Positions 9,571 to 18,737 of a stretch of 64,000 nucleotides of DNA are shown here, piece by piece (position 1 is the first letter of the stretch; each line of letters opens with the position of its first letter). Source of the DNA: RGEC01 sp964475595 (lineage in GTDB: Bacteria > Bacteroidota > Bacteroidia > NS11-12g > UBA955); NCBI GenBank assembly GCA_964475595.1, contig CAYYXG010000003.1:62001-126000 (forward strand), given 5' to 3'. The notes beneath the pieces are model-generated. The model did not search any database and was not told where the DNA came from. It saw nothing but the letters and a program-made list of their open reading frames with translations. The position numbers were made by a program, and so were the translations under genes.

Positions 9571-9578
9571 TAATTTTG
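9571..9578 (+). promoter_or_regulatory. Putative -7 promoter box of the ferredoxin gene
   Basis: TAATTTTG matches TAnnTTTG and ends 10 nt before the ATG at 9589. No TTG at the expected -33 distance. Confidence 0.45.
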
Positions 9579-9588
9579 TACCAATTTT

Positions 9589-9936
9589 ATGGCAATAATT
9601 ATTACTGACGAATGCATTAATTGTGGGGCTTGCGAGCCGGAATGTCCTAATAACGCCATTTATGAGGCAGGATTGGAGTGGACCATTGCAGATGGTACCG
9701 GCGTTCAGGGATCCTTTACCATGGCTGATGGTCGTGTGGTGGGTGCTCATGATACATTTGCCCCCATTAGCAGTGAAGTATATTTCATTGTTCCGGATAA
9801 ATGCACGGAATGTACCGGCTTTCATGAAGAACCTCAGTGCGCAGCCGTTTGTCCGGTAGATTGCTGCGTTCCTGATCCAGACCATGTAGAAAGCAAGGAA
9901 ACCCTACTGGACCGCAAGGAACGTCTGCATCTCTGA
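9589..9936 (+). CDS. 2[4Fe-4S] ferredoxin, Allochromatium type
   Basis: A 115-residue electron carrier. The first cluster motif is CINCGACEPECPNNAI (CxxCxxCxxxCP). The second is CTECTGFHEEPQCAAVCP, where eight residues instead of two separate the second and third Cys. That insertion and the C-terminal extension after the second motif are typical of the Allochromatium vinosum/YfhL-type ferredoxins, which have very low and split potentials. It stands alone as a single-gene unit between a divergent phosphoesterase and an NlpC/P60 gene, so its redox partner is not evident. Confidence 0.95.
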   Translation: MAIIITDECINCGACEPECPNNAIYEAGLEWTIADGTGVQGSFTMADGRVVGAHDTFAPISSEVYFIVPDKCTECTGFHEEPQCAAVCPVDCCVPDPDHVESKETLLDRKERLHL

Positions 9937-9989
9937 AATTATTGCTTTTTTTCATAAGAATTTCCACCAATTTTTTTCATTTTTGAAAC

Positions 9990-10721
9990 ATGCATTACCT
10001 CTGTACACAATCCTGGGTTCCACTTAGGGCTGAAGCTTCCTCCACATCCGAAATGGTCAGCAGCCTGCTGTTTGGCGAAACTTGCAGTCTTATTCAACAA
10101 AAGGAAGATTGGCTGCAGGTGGCTTGCTCACACGATGATTATGTAGGCTGGATACCGGAAAATTACCTGACCCAAAACACCGGACAAGTGGATGCCCTGG
10201 GTAGTAAGGTATCTGTGCATGGGGCCATCATGCAGCATCCCGAAGGCCGGATTGACCTGTCTCCGGGCGCTGTAGTACCTAAAAATGGAGAATGCATCAT
10301 TGATGGGAAAAAATTTCGCTATTCCGATGCCCGTGTTTTTGAACCTGAAATTAAGGATATTACAGGATTGTCCATGCTCTTTTTACACACGCCTTATCTT
10401 TGGGGTGGGCGCAGTGTATGGGGCATAGACTGCAGCGGCCTGGTGCAGGTTGTGTATGGTATTCTGGGATTTCAATTGCCTCGTGATGCTTCCCTGCAGG
10501 TAAATCAGGGAATTGAGATTGCATATGCAGATTCACGGCCGGGTGATTTGGCGTTTTTTGAAAAACAGGGAAAAATTATTCATGTTGGGATTTTGATGTC
10601 TGAACAGCGGATAATCCACGCCAGCGGTAAAGTAAGGATTGATTATATGACAGAATCCGGCATCAAAAACAGCGAAACAGGACAATTAACACACACACTA
10701 TCTTGCATTAAAAGAATCTAA
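9990..10721 (+). CDS. NlpC/P60 family cysteine hydrolase with bacterial SH3 domain
   Basis: A 243-residue protein. The N-terminal half resembles a bacterial SH3 domain (residues 5-65, ending WLQVACSHDDYVGWIPENYL). The C-terminal half is an NlpC/P60 domain with Cys148 in the motif DCSGLV, His198 in IIHVGIL and a third polar His210 in IIHASG. NlpC/P60 enzymes cut the D-gamma-glutamyl-diaminopimelate bond of peptidoglycan stem peptides. No signal peptide is visible, which in this two-domain class fits a cytoplasmic murein-peptide recycling enzyme. The hypothetical gene downstream follows after 21 nt. Confidence 0.92.
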   Translation: MHYLCTQSWVPLRAEASSTSEMVSSLLFGETCSLIQQKEDWLQVACSHDDYVGWIPENYLTQNTGQVDALGSKVSVHGAIMQHPEGRIDLSPGAVVPKNGECIIDGKKFRYSDARVFEPEIKDITGLSMLFLHTPYLWGGRSVWGIDCSGLVQVVYGILGFQLPRDASLQVNQGIEIAYADSRPGDLAFFEKQGKIIHVGILMSEQRIIHASGKVRIDYMTESGIKNSETGQLTHTLSCIKRI

Positions 10722-10742
10722 GTTACGAAATTTGCCTGACAA

Positions 10743-11204
10743 ATGCAAAAATTACAGGAACATTTAATTGAAATTCGGAAAGAATTTCACCTGCGTCATG
10801 GCCACGAATTTGTTTTTTCTGAAAGCCAAAGCGAGGCCCATTTTGACATCACAACCCAGGCAGCGATGGCGTACATCCAAGGATTGGCCATGAGTGGCAA
10901 GATGCAGGAAATGCAGAGCATGGTGAAAGGGGGAGAGGATGCATTGCGCAATAGCCCTTATTTTGAAGAACTGATTCAAAAATGTTCCGACAGTTATTAC
11001 GCGCTGGATTGGGATGCTGATCGCAAAAAGCAACTGGCAATAACTGCCCTTGCATTTGCTTTACAAGGGCTTAGAGATCGCTTTGTTGCCGGAGGTTATA
11101 CGAACGATACTGCCGGCGTACTGAAATTTTTAGGCCTCGACAGCGGCATGCTGGGCCTCATGGGCAAAATGGGCGGCATGTTTAATATGTTCAAGAAAAA
11201 ATAG
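10743..11204 (+). CDS. Conserved hypothetical protein, function unknown
   Basis: A 153-residue protein I do not recognise. It looks all-helical and soluble, with no signal peptide or membrane span. The C-terminus is Gly/Met rich (SGMLGLMGKMGGMFNMFKKK), which is low-complexity but clearly in frame, and the body contains an acidic-aromatic stretch CSDSYYALDWDADRKKQ. Its start lies 21 nt after the NlpC/P60 stop, so the two may be cotranscribed. The stop is 2 nt from the convergent pyk gene. Confidence 0.75.
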   Translation: MQKLQEHLIEIRKEFHLRHGHEFVFSESQSEAHFDITTQAAMAYIQGLAMSGKMQEMQSMVKGGEDALRNSPYFEELIQKCSDSYYALDWDADRKKQLAITALAFALQGLRDRFVAGGYTNDTAGVLKFLGLDSGMLGLMGKMGGMFNMFKKK

Positions 11205-11206
11205 TC

Positions 11207-12637
11207 CTAATCCACAAACGTCACCTTAATGGTATTGGTACGTTGTTTTTTGTGAATAGGCATGCTGGCACAATTGATTACACAATCACCGGGCTTCACT
11301 ATACCTTCCTGTTTGAGTACATCGGTCACATCCTGAAAAGTTTGGTCTGTGCTCACATATTCATCGTAGAAAAACCCGCGAACCCCCCATACCAGACTTA
11401 GTCGGGTTAAAAGACTTGCGTTATCGGTAAAGATGAACACACTAGCCTTTGGCCGGTAACTGGCCACCCTAAAGCCGGTGTACCCGGATCTGGTCATGGC
11501 AACAATGGCTTTGGCCTCTAAATGATCGCTCATGCGCACAGCGGTAAAGCAGACTTCATCGCTTGAAAATGAGGGAGAGGAGTTATTGGGCTTTTTGCCT
11601 TTAAAATAAACCCGCTTGTCCTCTTCCACATCCGTAATGATGCTGCTCATCACTTCTACAACCCTCACAGGATACTTTCCAACTCCAGTCTCGGCACTTA
11701 GCATTACTGCATCTGCACCATCCAGAACGGCATTGGCAACATCGTTGATTTCTGCGCGGGTAGGCATGCTGTCATGAATCATGCTTTCCATCATCTGGGT
11801 GGCTATAATTACCGGTTTTGCGGCCTGAATACACTTTTCTACAATAGACTTTTGAATGAGCGGAACACGTTGCAAGGGCAACTCAACACCCAAATCTCCC
11901 CGAGCAACCATAATCGCATCAGAAACTTTGATGATTTCTTTGATGTTTTCTACGGCTTCTGGCTTTTCAATTTTGGCTATTACCCGGGTGTCTTTTTCAT
12001 GCATCCCTATAATTTGCTTCAATTCCAGAATATCCTCAGCCCTTCTCACGAAAGATAGTGCTATCCAGTCAACATTTTGCTGCAGACCAAACTCCAGATC
12101 TTTGAGGTCTTTCTCCGTTAAACAGGGAACTTTTAACTGGGTTTCCGGCAAATTGAATCCTTTGTTAGATGTGAGCGTTCCCCCAACTACAACGGCTGCT
12201 TTCAGTCGTTTATCATCCAGAATTTCCGTTACTTTCAATTCAACTTTACCGTCATTCAAAAGAATCCGCTCACCCGGCTTGGCATCGAGCGCCAGTCTGG
12301 CATAGCTTACAAATAAAGTTTCGGTGGTAGATACACATTCTTCTGTGGTTACTGTGATAATTTGCCCATCGATGAGCTGAATTTCTCCGTCAACTTTGCC
12401 AATACGTAATTTGGGTCCCTGTAAATCCATGAGAATGGAAACATGCGTACCCAGCTCTTTATTGATTTTACGGATGCGCTCAATAACCAGAAGGTGCGCA
12501 TCATGTGAACCATGCGAAAAATTAAGTCGGCATACATCCACACCGGCTTGAATAATTCTTTTTAATACATCTTCATCCTGGGTGGCGGGGCCAATGGTAG
12601 CAACTATTTTGGTTTTATTGAATAATCCTCTGTTCAT
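11207..12637 (-). CDS. pyk: Pyruvate kinase
   Basis: A 476-residue pyruvate kinase, which makes pyruvate and ATP from phosphoenolpyruvate and ADP. Motifs: KIVATIGPAT at the N-terminus, FSHGSHD, MDLQGPKLRIG, the catalytic-lysine signature VIAKIEKPEAV, the metal region MVARGDLGVELP, and TQMMESMI followed by PTRAEINDVANAVLDGADAVMLSAE. The C-terminal allosteric domain (about 350-476) is complete. It starts inside the last codons of the IPExxxVDY-family gene (4-nt overlap), a coupling often seen in Bacteroidetes. Confidence 0.97.
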   Translation of the reverse strand: MNRGLFNKTKIVATIGPATQDEDVLKRIIQAGVDVCRLNFSHGSHDAHLLVIERIRKINKELGTHVSILMDLQGPKLRIGKVDGEIQLIDGQIITVTTEECVSTTETLFVSYARLALDAKPGERILLNDGKVELKVTEILDDKRLKAAVVVGGTLTSNKGFNLPETQLKVPCLTEKDLKDLEFGLQQNVDWIALSFVRRAEDILELKQIIGMHEKDTRVIAKIEKPEAVENIKEIIKVSDAIMVARGDLGVELPLQRVPLIQKSIVEKCIQAAKPVIIATQMMESMIHDSMPTRAEINDVANAVLDGADAVMLSAETGVGKYPVRVVEVMSSIITDVEEDKRVYFKGKKPNNSSPSFSSDEVCFTAVRMSDHLEAKAIVAMTRSGYTGFRVASYRPKASVFIFTDNASLLTRLSLVWGVRGFFYDEYVSTDQTFQDVTDVLKQEGIVKPGDCVINCASMPIHKKQRTNTIKVTFVD

Positions 12638-13095
12638 CTTTCTTCTTCTTTCTCATTAGATTTCCTATCGGCGAGATACGAAACCCATGTTAGTTTCTTT
12701 TTTTCTTTATCATTTATGTCGTAAACCAGCGTCATACCTGGAATAGACTTTAGTTTTTCGGTCCAATCTGCACCTGCGGTTTCATCTTCACCACCCCGCC
12801 CAATCAGTAACATATCCGGCTGAGGTTTCACGTTTAATAATGAGTTTTGGGTCCCGGTGTTTTCCAAAAGCCACCATTCCGTGTCAAACTCTTCTTCGCG
12901 AAAATAATACTGAGTGTGTTCAGATGACACTTTTTTAACAACAAAACCAAAAGTAAAAGGCAATAAGGAAAACTTCGTACCCATGATTCTGTCTATCTGC
13001 CAGGCCATTATCGCAGGTGGCAATGCGGTATGAATGGCTATTGCCCGGAACGTAATGTCGTCGAAATCAAAGTCTAAATATTCCTTTTTTGGCAT
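12634..13095 (-). CDS. IPExxxVDY family protein (variant motif)
   Basis: A 153-residue protein of the Bacteroidetes-restricted IPExxxVDY family, known mainly from its position next to pyk, rnc, fabF and acpP, the arrangement found here. The name-giving motif appears in altered form as IPGMTLVYD near residue 127. The protein is soluble, rich in aromatic and acidic residues and has a charged tail. Function is unknown. It overlaps pyk by 4 nt and starts divergently from acpP; a TAATTTTG box on the minus strand (13106-13113) lies 10 nt before its ATG. Confidence 0.82.
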   Translation of the reverse strand: MPKKEYLDFDFDDITFRAIAIHTALPPAIMAWQIDRIMGTKFSLLPFTFGFVVKKVSSEHTQYYFREEEFDTEWWLLENTGTQNSLLNVKPQPDMLLIGRGGEDETAGADWTEKLKSIPGMTLVYDINDKEKKKLTWVSYLADRKSNEKEEER

Positions 13096-13105
13096 AAAGC
13101 TTTGG

Positions 13106-13113
13106 CAAAATTA
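13106..13113 (-). promoter_or_regulatory. Putative -7 box of the IPExxxVDY-pyk operon
   Basis: On the minus strand TAATTTTG fits TAnnTTTG and ends 10 nt before the ATG at 13095. No -33 TTG was found at the expected spacing. Confidence 0.4.
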
Positions 13114-13125
13114 ACGAGCGAATAC

Positions 13126-13154
13126 CTTGGTATGTGAAAAATTGTTTTATTTTG
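13126..13154 (+). promoter_or_regulatory. Promoter of acpP-fabF-rnc
   Basis: A -33 TTG (13126-13128) and TATTTTG (13148-13154) are separated by 19 nt, the expected Bacteroidetes spacing; the -7 box lacks one spacer base of TAnnTTTG. Transcription should start near 13160, about 20 nt before the acpP ATG. Confidence 0.6.
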
Positions 13155-13180
13155 CACCGCAAATCCAAACAAAAAAGAAC

Positions 13181-13417
13181 ATGTCAGAAATCGCAACCAA
13201 AGTTAAAGCTATCATCGTAGATAAGCTTAGCGTAGAAGAATCAGAAGTAACCAACGAAGCCAGTTTCACCAACGATCTGGGTGCTGACTCATTGGACACC
13301 GTAGAACTGATTATGGAATTCGAAAAAGAATTCGATATCAGCATTCCCGATGATCAGGCTGAAAAAATTCAGACTGTGGGCGAAGCCATTCGTTACATCG
13401 AAGAAAACAAAAAGTAA
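13181..13417 (+). CDS. acpP: Acyl carrier protein
   Basis: A 78-residue acidic acyl carrier protein starting MSEIATKVK. The phosphopantetheine attachment site is Ser37 in GADSLDTVEL, on which fatty-acyl intermediates ride during type II fatty acid synthesis. The open frame extends 18 codons further upstream, but that stretch overlaps the promoter and is not family-like, so the ATG at 13181 is the start. fabF begins 5 nt after the stop and rnc follows, the classic order. Confidence 0.98.
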   Translation: MSEIATKVKAIIVDKLSVEESEVTNEASFTNDLGADSLDTVELIMEFEKEFDISIPDDQAEKIQTVGEAIRYIEENKK

Positions 13418-13422
13418 ATCGC

Positions 13423-14676
13423 ATGCAACTCAGAAGGGTTGTTGTAACCGGCATGGGGGCACTTACACCGGTCGGTAACACGCTTAGCGAATATTGGAAT
13501 GGCTTACTGAACGGAGTTTCGGGTGCTGCACCTATTACTCGCTTTGATACCACATTGTTTAAGGTTCGCTTTGCTTGCGAAGTGAAAAACTTTGATATTA
13601 CCCAGTTTATGGACCGAAAAGAGGCCCGTAAAATGGATCCATTCACCCATTATGGAATTGTGGTAGCCGATGAGGCCATTCAGGACTCAGGCCTGTTACA
13701 ACAATCTTTTAACCCCGATCGCGTTGGCGTCATCTGGGGTTCGGGAATCGGCGGACTCACCACATTTTTTAATGAGGTAGTCGATTATGCCAAAGGAGAC
13801 GGTACACCACGGTTTTCTCCTTTCTTTATTCCCAAAATGATTATTGATATTGCCTCGGGCTATATCAGTATCAAACATGGATTCCGTGGTCCTAATTATG
13901 CCACAGTTTCCGCCTGCGCTACCGGCACACACAGCATTATTGATGCATTTAACCTGATCCGTCTCGGAAAAGCCGATGTGATGGTAACCGGCGGTAGTGA
14001 AGCATGTGTAAACGAACCTGCCATGGGCGGTTTTAGCAACATGAAGGCGCTTTCTGAAAGAAATGATGACTTTTCTACCGCGTCAAGACCTTTTGACAAA
14101 GATCGTGATGGTTTTGTGCTGGGTGAAGGTGGTGCTGCCATCATTCTGGAAGATCTGGAGCATGCTAAAGCCCGCGGGGCGAAAATCTATGCAGAGCTGG
14201 TGGGCGGCGGCATGACTGCCGATGCCTATCACATAACTGCACCCCATCCTGAGGGCTTGGGAGCCAGAAATGTGATGAAACAAGCCCTGGAAGATGCGCA
14301 TCTAACCCCTGAAGATATTGATTATATCAATGTTCATGGCACCAGTACTCCATTGGGCGATATAGCCGAAACAAAGGCCATATTAGGGGTGTTTGGAAAT
14401 CATTCTTACAACCTTAACATCAGCAGTACCAAAAGTATGACCGGTCACCTGTTGGGGGGCGCCGGTGCCATTGAAGCCGTCGCTTCTATCATGGCTGTAA
14501 AAGAAGGCATTGTGCCACCTACCATCAATCACTTTACGGATGATCCGGATATTGATGCCGGTTTGAATCTCACCTTTCATAAACCTCAAAAACGAGAAGT
14601 GCGCGCCGCGTTGAGCAATACATTTGGTTTCGGCGGTCACAACGCTTCTGTGATCTTTAAGCAATACCAAGACTGA
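13423..14676 (+). CDS. fabF: Beta-ketoacyl-ACP synthase II
   Basis: A 417-residue condensing enzyme that extends acyl-ACP with malonyl-ACP. The catalytic triad is complete: Cys165 in VSACATGTHS, His305 in INVHGTSTP and His342 in SMTGHLLGGAG. Length and order of motifs match FabF. It sits between acpP (5 nt upstream) and rnc (8 nt downstream). Confidence 0.98.
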   Translation: MQLRRVVVTGMGALTPVGNTLSEYWNGLLNGVSGAAPITRFDTTLFKVRFACEVKNFDITQFMDRKEARKMDPFTHYGIVVADEAIQDSGLLQQSFNPDRVGVIWGSGIGGLTTFFNEVVDYAKGDGTPRFSPFFIPKMIIDIASGYISIKHGFRGPNYATVSACATGTHSIIDAFNLIRLGKADVMVTGGSEACVNEPAMGGFSNMKALSERNDDFSTASRPFDKDRDGFVLGEGGAAIILEDLEHAKARGAKIYAELVGGGMTADAYHITAPHPEGLGARNVMKQALEDAHLTPEDIDYINVHGTSTPLGDIAETKAILGVFGNHSYNLNISSTKSMTGHLLGGAGAIEAVASIMAVKEGIVPPTINHFTDDPDIDAGLNLTFHKPQKREVRAALSNTFGFGGHNASVIFKQYQD

Positions 14677-14684
14677 TCTAACGG

Positions 14685-15410
14685 TTGGCATTACGTCTTT
14701 TTTCATCCTCAGAATCTCAAAGATTTTCAGATCAAATTTTTAGGCTTACCGGCCTAAGACCCAGAAGACGTGCGATTTATCGTGAAGCCCTCCGGCATTC
14801 ATCCGTGAATACATCCGATAAATCATACAATGGTGCACCGGACAATGAACGGTTGGAGTTTCTGGGTGATGCAATTCTCGATGCGGTGGTAGCCGAAATG
14901 CTGTTCATGCGCTATCCGGCAAAGCAGGAGGGTTTTTTAACAGAGATGCGCATGCGCGTGGTAAACAGAGAGCAAATGGGTTACCTGGCAAATCGATTGG
15001 GATTGGTGCAAATGATGGACATAAAACCGGAATTGTTAAAACATGCTTCTGCTGTACACTCCATAGCCGGAAATGCACTGGAAGCCTTGATTGGCGCTGT
15101 GTACCTGGACCACGGATATGCAAAAGCCAGAATTTTTATTACCCAAAGACTCATCGGTCAATATCTTGATCTCGAAAAACTGATGACCACCACCATCAGC
15201 TATAAAGCGGTGTTGCTAAAGTGGGCCCAGCAGCAAAAAAAGACGGTTTCATGGTCGCATACATCAGAACCCCATGGCAGAAAAGAATTGCATGTGGTTT
15301 CGGTTCTTATTGATGAACAGGTAATCGCTACCAATAAAAACCTGAGCCGCAAAAAAGCAGAAGAATTATGCTGCGAAAAGGCCTGTAAGGCACTACAGAT
15401 TCAAGATTAA
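14685..15410 (+). CDS. rnc: Ribonuclease III
   Basis: A 241-residue double-strand-specific endoribonuclease for rRNA and mRNA processing. The nuclease signature NERLEFLGDAILDAVVAE is at about residues 48-65, the second acidic cluster is in GNALEALIGAVYLDHG, and a double-stranded RNA-binding domain fills about residues 168-241. The reading frame has no ATG before the conserved region; TTG at 14685, 8 nt after fabF, is the likely start. The stop shares a TTAA with the stop of the convergent helicase gene. Confidence 0.95.
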   Translation: MALRLFSSSESQRFSDQIFRLTGLRPRRRAIYREALRHSSVNTSDKSYNGAPDNERLEFLGDAILDAVVAEMLFMRYPAKQEGFLTEMRMRVVNREQMGYLANRLGLVQMMDIKPELLKHASAVHSIAGNALEALIGAVYLDHGYAKARIFITQRLIGQYLDLEKLMTTTISYKAVLLKWAQQQKKTVSWSHTSEPHGRKELHVVSVLIDEQVIATNKNLSRKKAEELCCEKACKALQIQD

Positions 15411-18400
15411 ACTTCGTCCTCAGTTGCCGGTTCAGGCAGTATGGATTGTCCGGTAGACTTGGCAAACTGACACCATTCACAGTCCTCGCTTCCACAACCT
15501 TTCAAAAATTCCATACTCCGTAGTTTTTGATTGCCTGCAATCAAATAATCCTTCAGCAATGCCAGGTCTTCGCTGTTGTAATATTGGGTATAGGTAGGAA
15601 ATTCCTTTTTCTCGTTCTGTTCCACAGAATCAATTTTGGCTGCTACCGCATTCCATTTTTTTTCCGTGTAATGATTGACTATCAGCATGTAAATACCCAA
15701 CTGGAACCAATATTTTGGAGGTAATTTCCCTTTTATCAGACTGTCCTGTGTGGGTGGTTTAAAGGAAATTTCAGCATTTTCAGGTTTTCCTGTTTTATAG
15801 TCCACAATCGTAACATCGCCATTTTCAATGATGATTTTATCGGCTTTACCGCCAATTTTAATCCCATCAATGCTGGATTCCAGCCATTTTTCCAGGATAA
15901 TCTCTTTGTCTTTGTAGGTTTTCCAGATGTTGAGTCTTGCCTGATGATACTGGGGCAACCTTTCGCGTCCCTGATCCATTTTTAGCTGGAAACCTGTTGG
16001 CGTAAAGGCCCCACGTTGCTTGAAGAGTTCAGTTTCAAATAATTCCAGAAACGACTTTTCATCCATCCACTCGTTTTTAGCGTATCCTTTTTCTACAATT
16101 TTCCATAGCGTATTGTGCACCGCAGATCCGTAGCCCAGCGCAGCACTGGGAGCTGAGGGAACCCTTACCATGCGGCCGAAATAGAAGCGAAGTCCGCAAT
16201 CCAGAATATCGTACAGTGTAGATGGAGAAAAGGTGAATTCCTGCAACTGCAGATTCAGCCATTCGGAATCCTCAATTTTTAGCAGTGGTGGAGCTACCCT
16301 GGAGAGCAATTGATATTCAGCCAGTAAGAGATCATCCTTGTTCAGTTCAGTCTCTTCACATTCATTTTTACCCAATAGCTCCTGCAGAAATTTACTCTTT
16401 TTCTGCATGGTGGTTTTGGCACTGATCTTTTCATTTCCCCAGCTTAGGCGCAGGGTTTCTTTGGCACGGGTCATGGCCACATAAAACAGTCTGCGTCGTT
16501 CTTCCTTATCAGCATCCTCCTCGCTCGGGTCCTTCACGTTGTGCTTTAGTCCTTGAAAAAATGGTTTTATTTTGTAAGGAAGTGCACTGTTTCGGTCTTT
16601 GTCCCACGCTTCTTCTTCGCAGCCCATAATAAATACATGTTTAAACTCCAGCCCCTTACTGCTGTGTGCGGTAGTTAACACCACACCCGATTTACTGCCA
16701 ATTCGTTTCTCGATACGAATGGCAATCTCGTTGCGTTTCATTTTGTCAAGTGACTCCATGTACTGGGTAAGGGTTAAATATGGATTTTTTTGATTGGCGG
16801 CAATTGCATGACTTAAGAATGTATGCAGTTGCTCCATATACCATTCCCGCTGTTCACTTTGCATGGCCATTTTTAAAAAACCACCCTGAGAAATCACATC
16901 TTGAATCAACTGAGGTACGGTCATTCCGGCAGCTTTTTTAAGCCATTCTTCCACCTGATTCCATAACACTCTCAATGCTTCGCGACTTTCTTTTCCTGCA
17001 GGTGCCGGTTCCGGATTAAGTTTTATGTATTCATTGAGAAAATCACGCCATTTGAGCTTTTCATGTCGCCTTGCATAAATTTCTGTGGCAATTTTTGAAA
17101 CTTCAAAAGGGGCAATTTCATACAGCGGGTAATGCAATAAGGTATAAATGAGATGTTCCCCTTTGTGCGCCACTTCCAGCTCCCAGGCAAGGTACTGAAG
17201 CCAGTTTTGCAATTGTATAATCAGCGACTCCTGCAGAATGTCGGCACTTCTAGCTAGTGTAAATGGTATTTCCCTTTGCAGGAGCATCTCGGACAGTTCA
17301 TCTGCAATTTTATGTTTTGGATAAATGACCGCAATTTCGTCAGGCGGACATCCGGCATCCTTGAGTGCCGCAATTTGGTTGCAGATAGACAGGGCTTCAT
17401 GAAACCTGTTTTTTAAGGCGGTATATTGAATTGGGATTGGGGCAAATTGACGATTGGAACCCGATGCAGCCAAGTCTTTGCTTAATTCCGGAAATGAATT
17501 TACCAGCCGCTTCTTGTTGTTTTCAATGAGTTGTTTTGCACCGTCCAGTATGATTTGCGTGCTCCGATAGTTGCGGGTGAGCACAATTTTGGTGATATTT
17601 TTTTCATATCGGCCGGCAAAATCCATCATATTGCTCACCCTGGCCCCCTGAAAAGCATAGATGCTTTGGTCGTCATCACCCACTACAAAACAATTGGGAT
17701 TGTCTTCCCAAAAAGAAATCAACTGATATAATAGTTCATTTTGGATGCCCGAGGTGTCCTGGTATTCATCCACCAGCACATACTGATACTTTTCCTGGTA
17801 GGTTAGCAATAAATCAGGGTGTGTTTTAAATGCAGTTAAAACCCATTGAAGCATATCGCTGAACTCATAGAGTCCCGCATCCTTTTTCATTTGCTGATAT
17901 TGGGGGAACAACGCTGCTGCCTCGCGCAGTTTTTGCCATTCTTGCACATGTTTCTCATAATCTTTGCGTTTAATTTCGCCTTTGCTTCCACCCGCTACTG
18001 TTTTTTGATACACAAAACCCGGGAATGCTGTTTTAAACGCTTCCTCATCAACCAGTTGGTCTATGCCTTTTTCAAAAAAAGATACGTCCAGGTTTTCGCT
18101 CTGCATCAGGTTGAAGACTTTTTCCAGTGATTTTCTCAAATAATAGGGCTGTTCCTGAAAGTTTTGGAGCGGTGATCCCGAAGGAATGGTCCTGATTAGG
18201 TTATACATCAGTTCCAGTTTATCCAGATCATCCATTACCCTCAGATTGCCTTTGGAAAACAATTCAGGATTTTCTTTGATAATGGTATTGCAAAGACCAT
18301 GGAATGTATGAATGTTTACATGGTAGGCATCGGCTCCCATAAACTTGCTCAGGCGATTGAGCATAGCTGTTGAACCCGCATCGGTGTATGTTAAACACAG

Positions 18401-18577
18401 AATTTCCTGTGGTTTGGCATCTGCCTGTTTCAGAATGTTGAGAATTCTAACGGCCAAGATCTGTGTTTTACCTGTTCCGGGACCGGCAATTACCATAACC
18501 GGGCCTTCGATGGTGTCTACTGCAAGTTGCTGTTCAGCGTTTAAAGATTGATAAAGTGATTGAAAATCAGCGTTCAT
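15407..18577 (-). CDS. UvrD/PcrA-type superfamily 1 helicase fused to a PD-(D/E)XK nuclease with four candidate Fe-S cysteines
   Basis: A 1056-residue single-chain helicase-nuclease. Helicase motifs: Q-motif LNAEQQLAV, Walker A GPGTGKTQ (about residues 32-39), Walker B VDEYQDT, GDDDQSIYAFQGA, and VVLTTAHSSKGLEFKHVF. The C-terminal third is a RecB/AddB-like nuclease: GGKADKIII, then IVDYKTGKPE with the D-x-K signature. Cys794 lies before the nuclease core and Cys1028, Cys1033 and Cys1036 after it, the layout of the iron-sulfur staple in AddB, Cas4 and Dna2-type nucleases. Probable role: processing of double-strand breaks or other DNA ends. No AddA/RecB-like partner is adjacent. Its stop shares a TTAA with that of rnc. 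Confidence 0.92.
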   Translation of the reverse strand: MNADFQSLYQSLNAEQQLAVDTIEGPVMVIAGPGTGKTQILAVRILNILKQADAKPQEILCLTYTDAGSTAMLNRLSKFMGADAYHVNIHTFHGLCNTIIKENPELFSKGNLRVMDDLDKLELMYNLIRTIPSGSPLQNFQEQPYYLRKSLEKVFNLMQSENLDVSFFEKGIDQLVDEEAFKTAFPGFVYQKTVAGGSKGEIKRKDYEKHVQEWQKLREAAALFPQYQQMKKDAGLYEFSDMLQWVLTAFKTHPDLLLTYQEKYQYVLVDEYQDTSGIQNELLYQLISFWEDNPNCFVVGDDDQSIYAFQGARVSNMMDFAGRYEKNITKIVLTRNYRSTQIILDGAKQLIENNKKRLVNSFPELSKDLAASGSNRQFAPIPIQYTALKNRFHEALSICNQIAALKDAGCPPDEIAVIYPKHKIADELSEMLLQREIPFTLARSADILQESLIIQLQNWLQYLAWELEVAHKGEHLIYTLLHYPLYEIAPFEVSKIATEIYARRHEKLKWRDFLNEYIKLNPEPAPAGKESREALRVLWNQVEEWLKKAAGMTVPQLIQDVISQGGFLKMAMQSEQREWYMEQLHTFLSHAIAANQKNPYLTLTQYMESLDKMKRNEIAIRIEKRIGSKSGVVLTTAHSSKGLEFKHVFIMGCEEEAWDKDRNSALPYKIKPFFQGLKHNVKDPSEEDADKEERRRLFYVAMTRAKETLRLSWGNEKISAKTTMQKKSKFLQELLGKNECEETELNKDDLLLAEYQLLSRVAPPLLKIEDSEWLNLQLQEFTFSPSTLYDILDCGLRFYFGRMVRVPSAPSAALGYGSAVHNTLWKIVEKGYAKNEWMDEKSFLELFETELFKQRGAFTPTGFQLKMDQGRERLPQYHQARLNIWKTYKDKEIILEKWLESSIDGIKIGGKADKIIIENGDVTIVDYKTGKPENAEISFKPPTQDSLIKGKLPPKYWFQLGIYMLIVNHYTEKKWNAVAAKIDSVEQNEKKEFPTYTQYYNSEDLALLKDYLIAGNQKLRSMEFLKGCGSEDCEWCQFAKSTGQSILPEPATEDEV

Positions 18578-18737
18578 AAAGATTGTATAATTTTACAAGA
18601 AATATAATTAAAAAAAATGACATTTCCAAATTAATTGAAATAAAAAATGGAATTTGTGAGGCCATGTGTATAAAATGGTCCAAAAATTGAATATCAAAAC
18701 CATGTCTGTGTTATTATTTTCGCAGAAGCCAATACTG

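Noticed and set aside
9523..9885. Minus-strand 120-codon ORF opposite the ferredoxin gene
   Set aside because: It is antisense to a gene with two perfect cluster motifs and shows no family features; a shadow frame.
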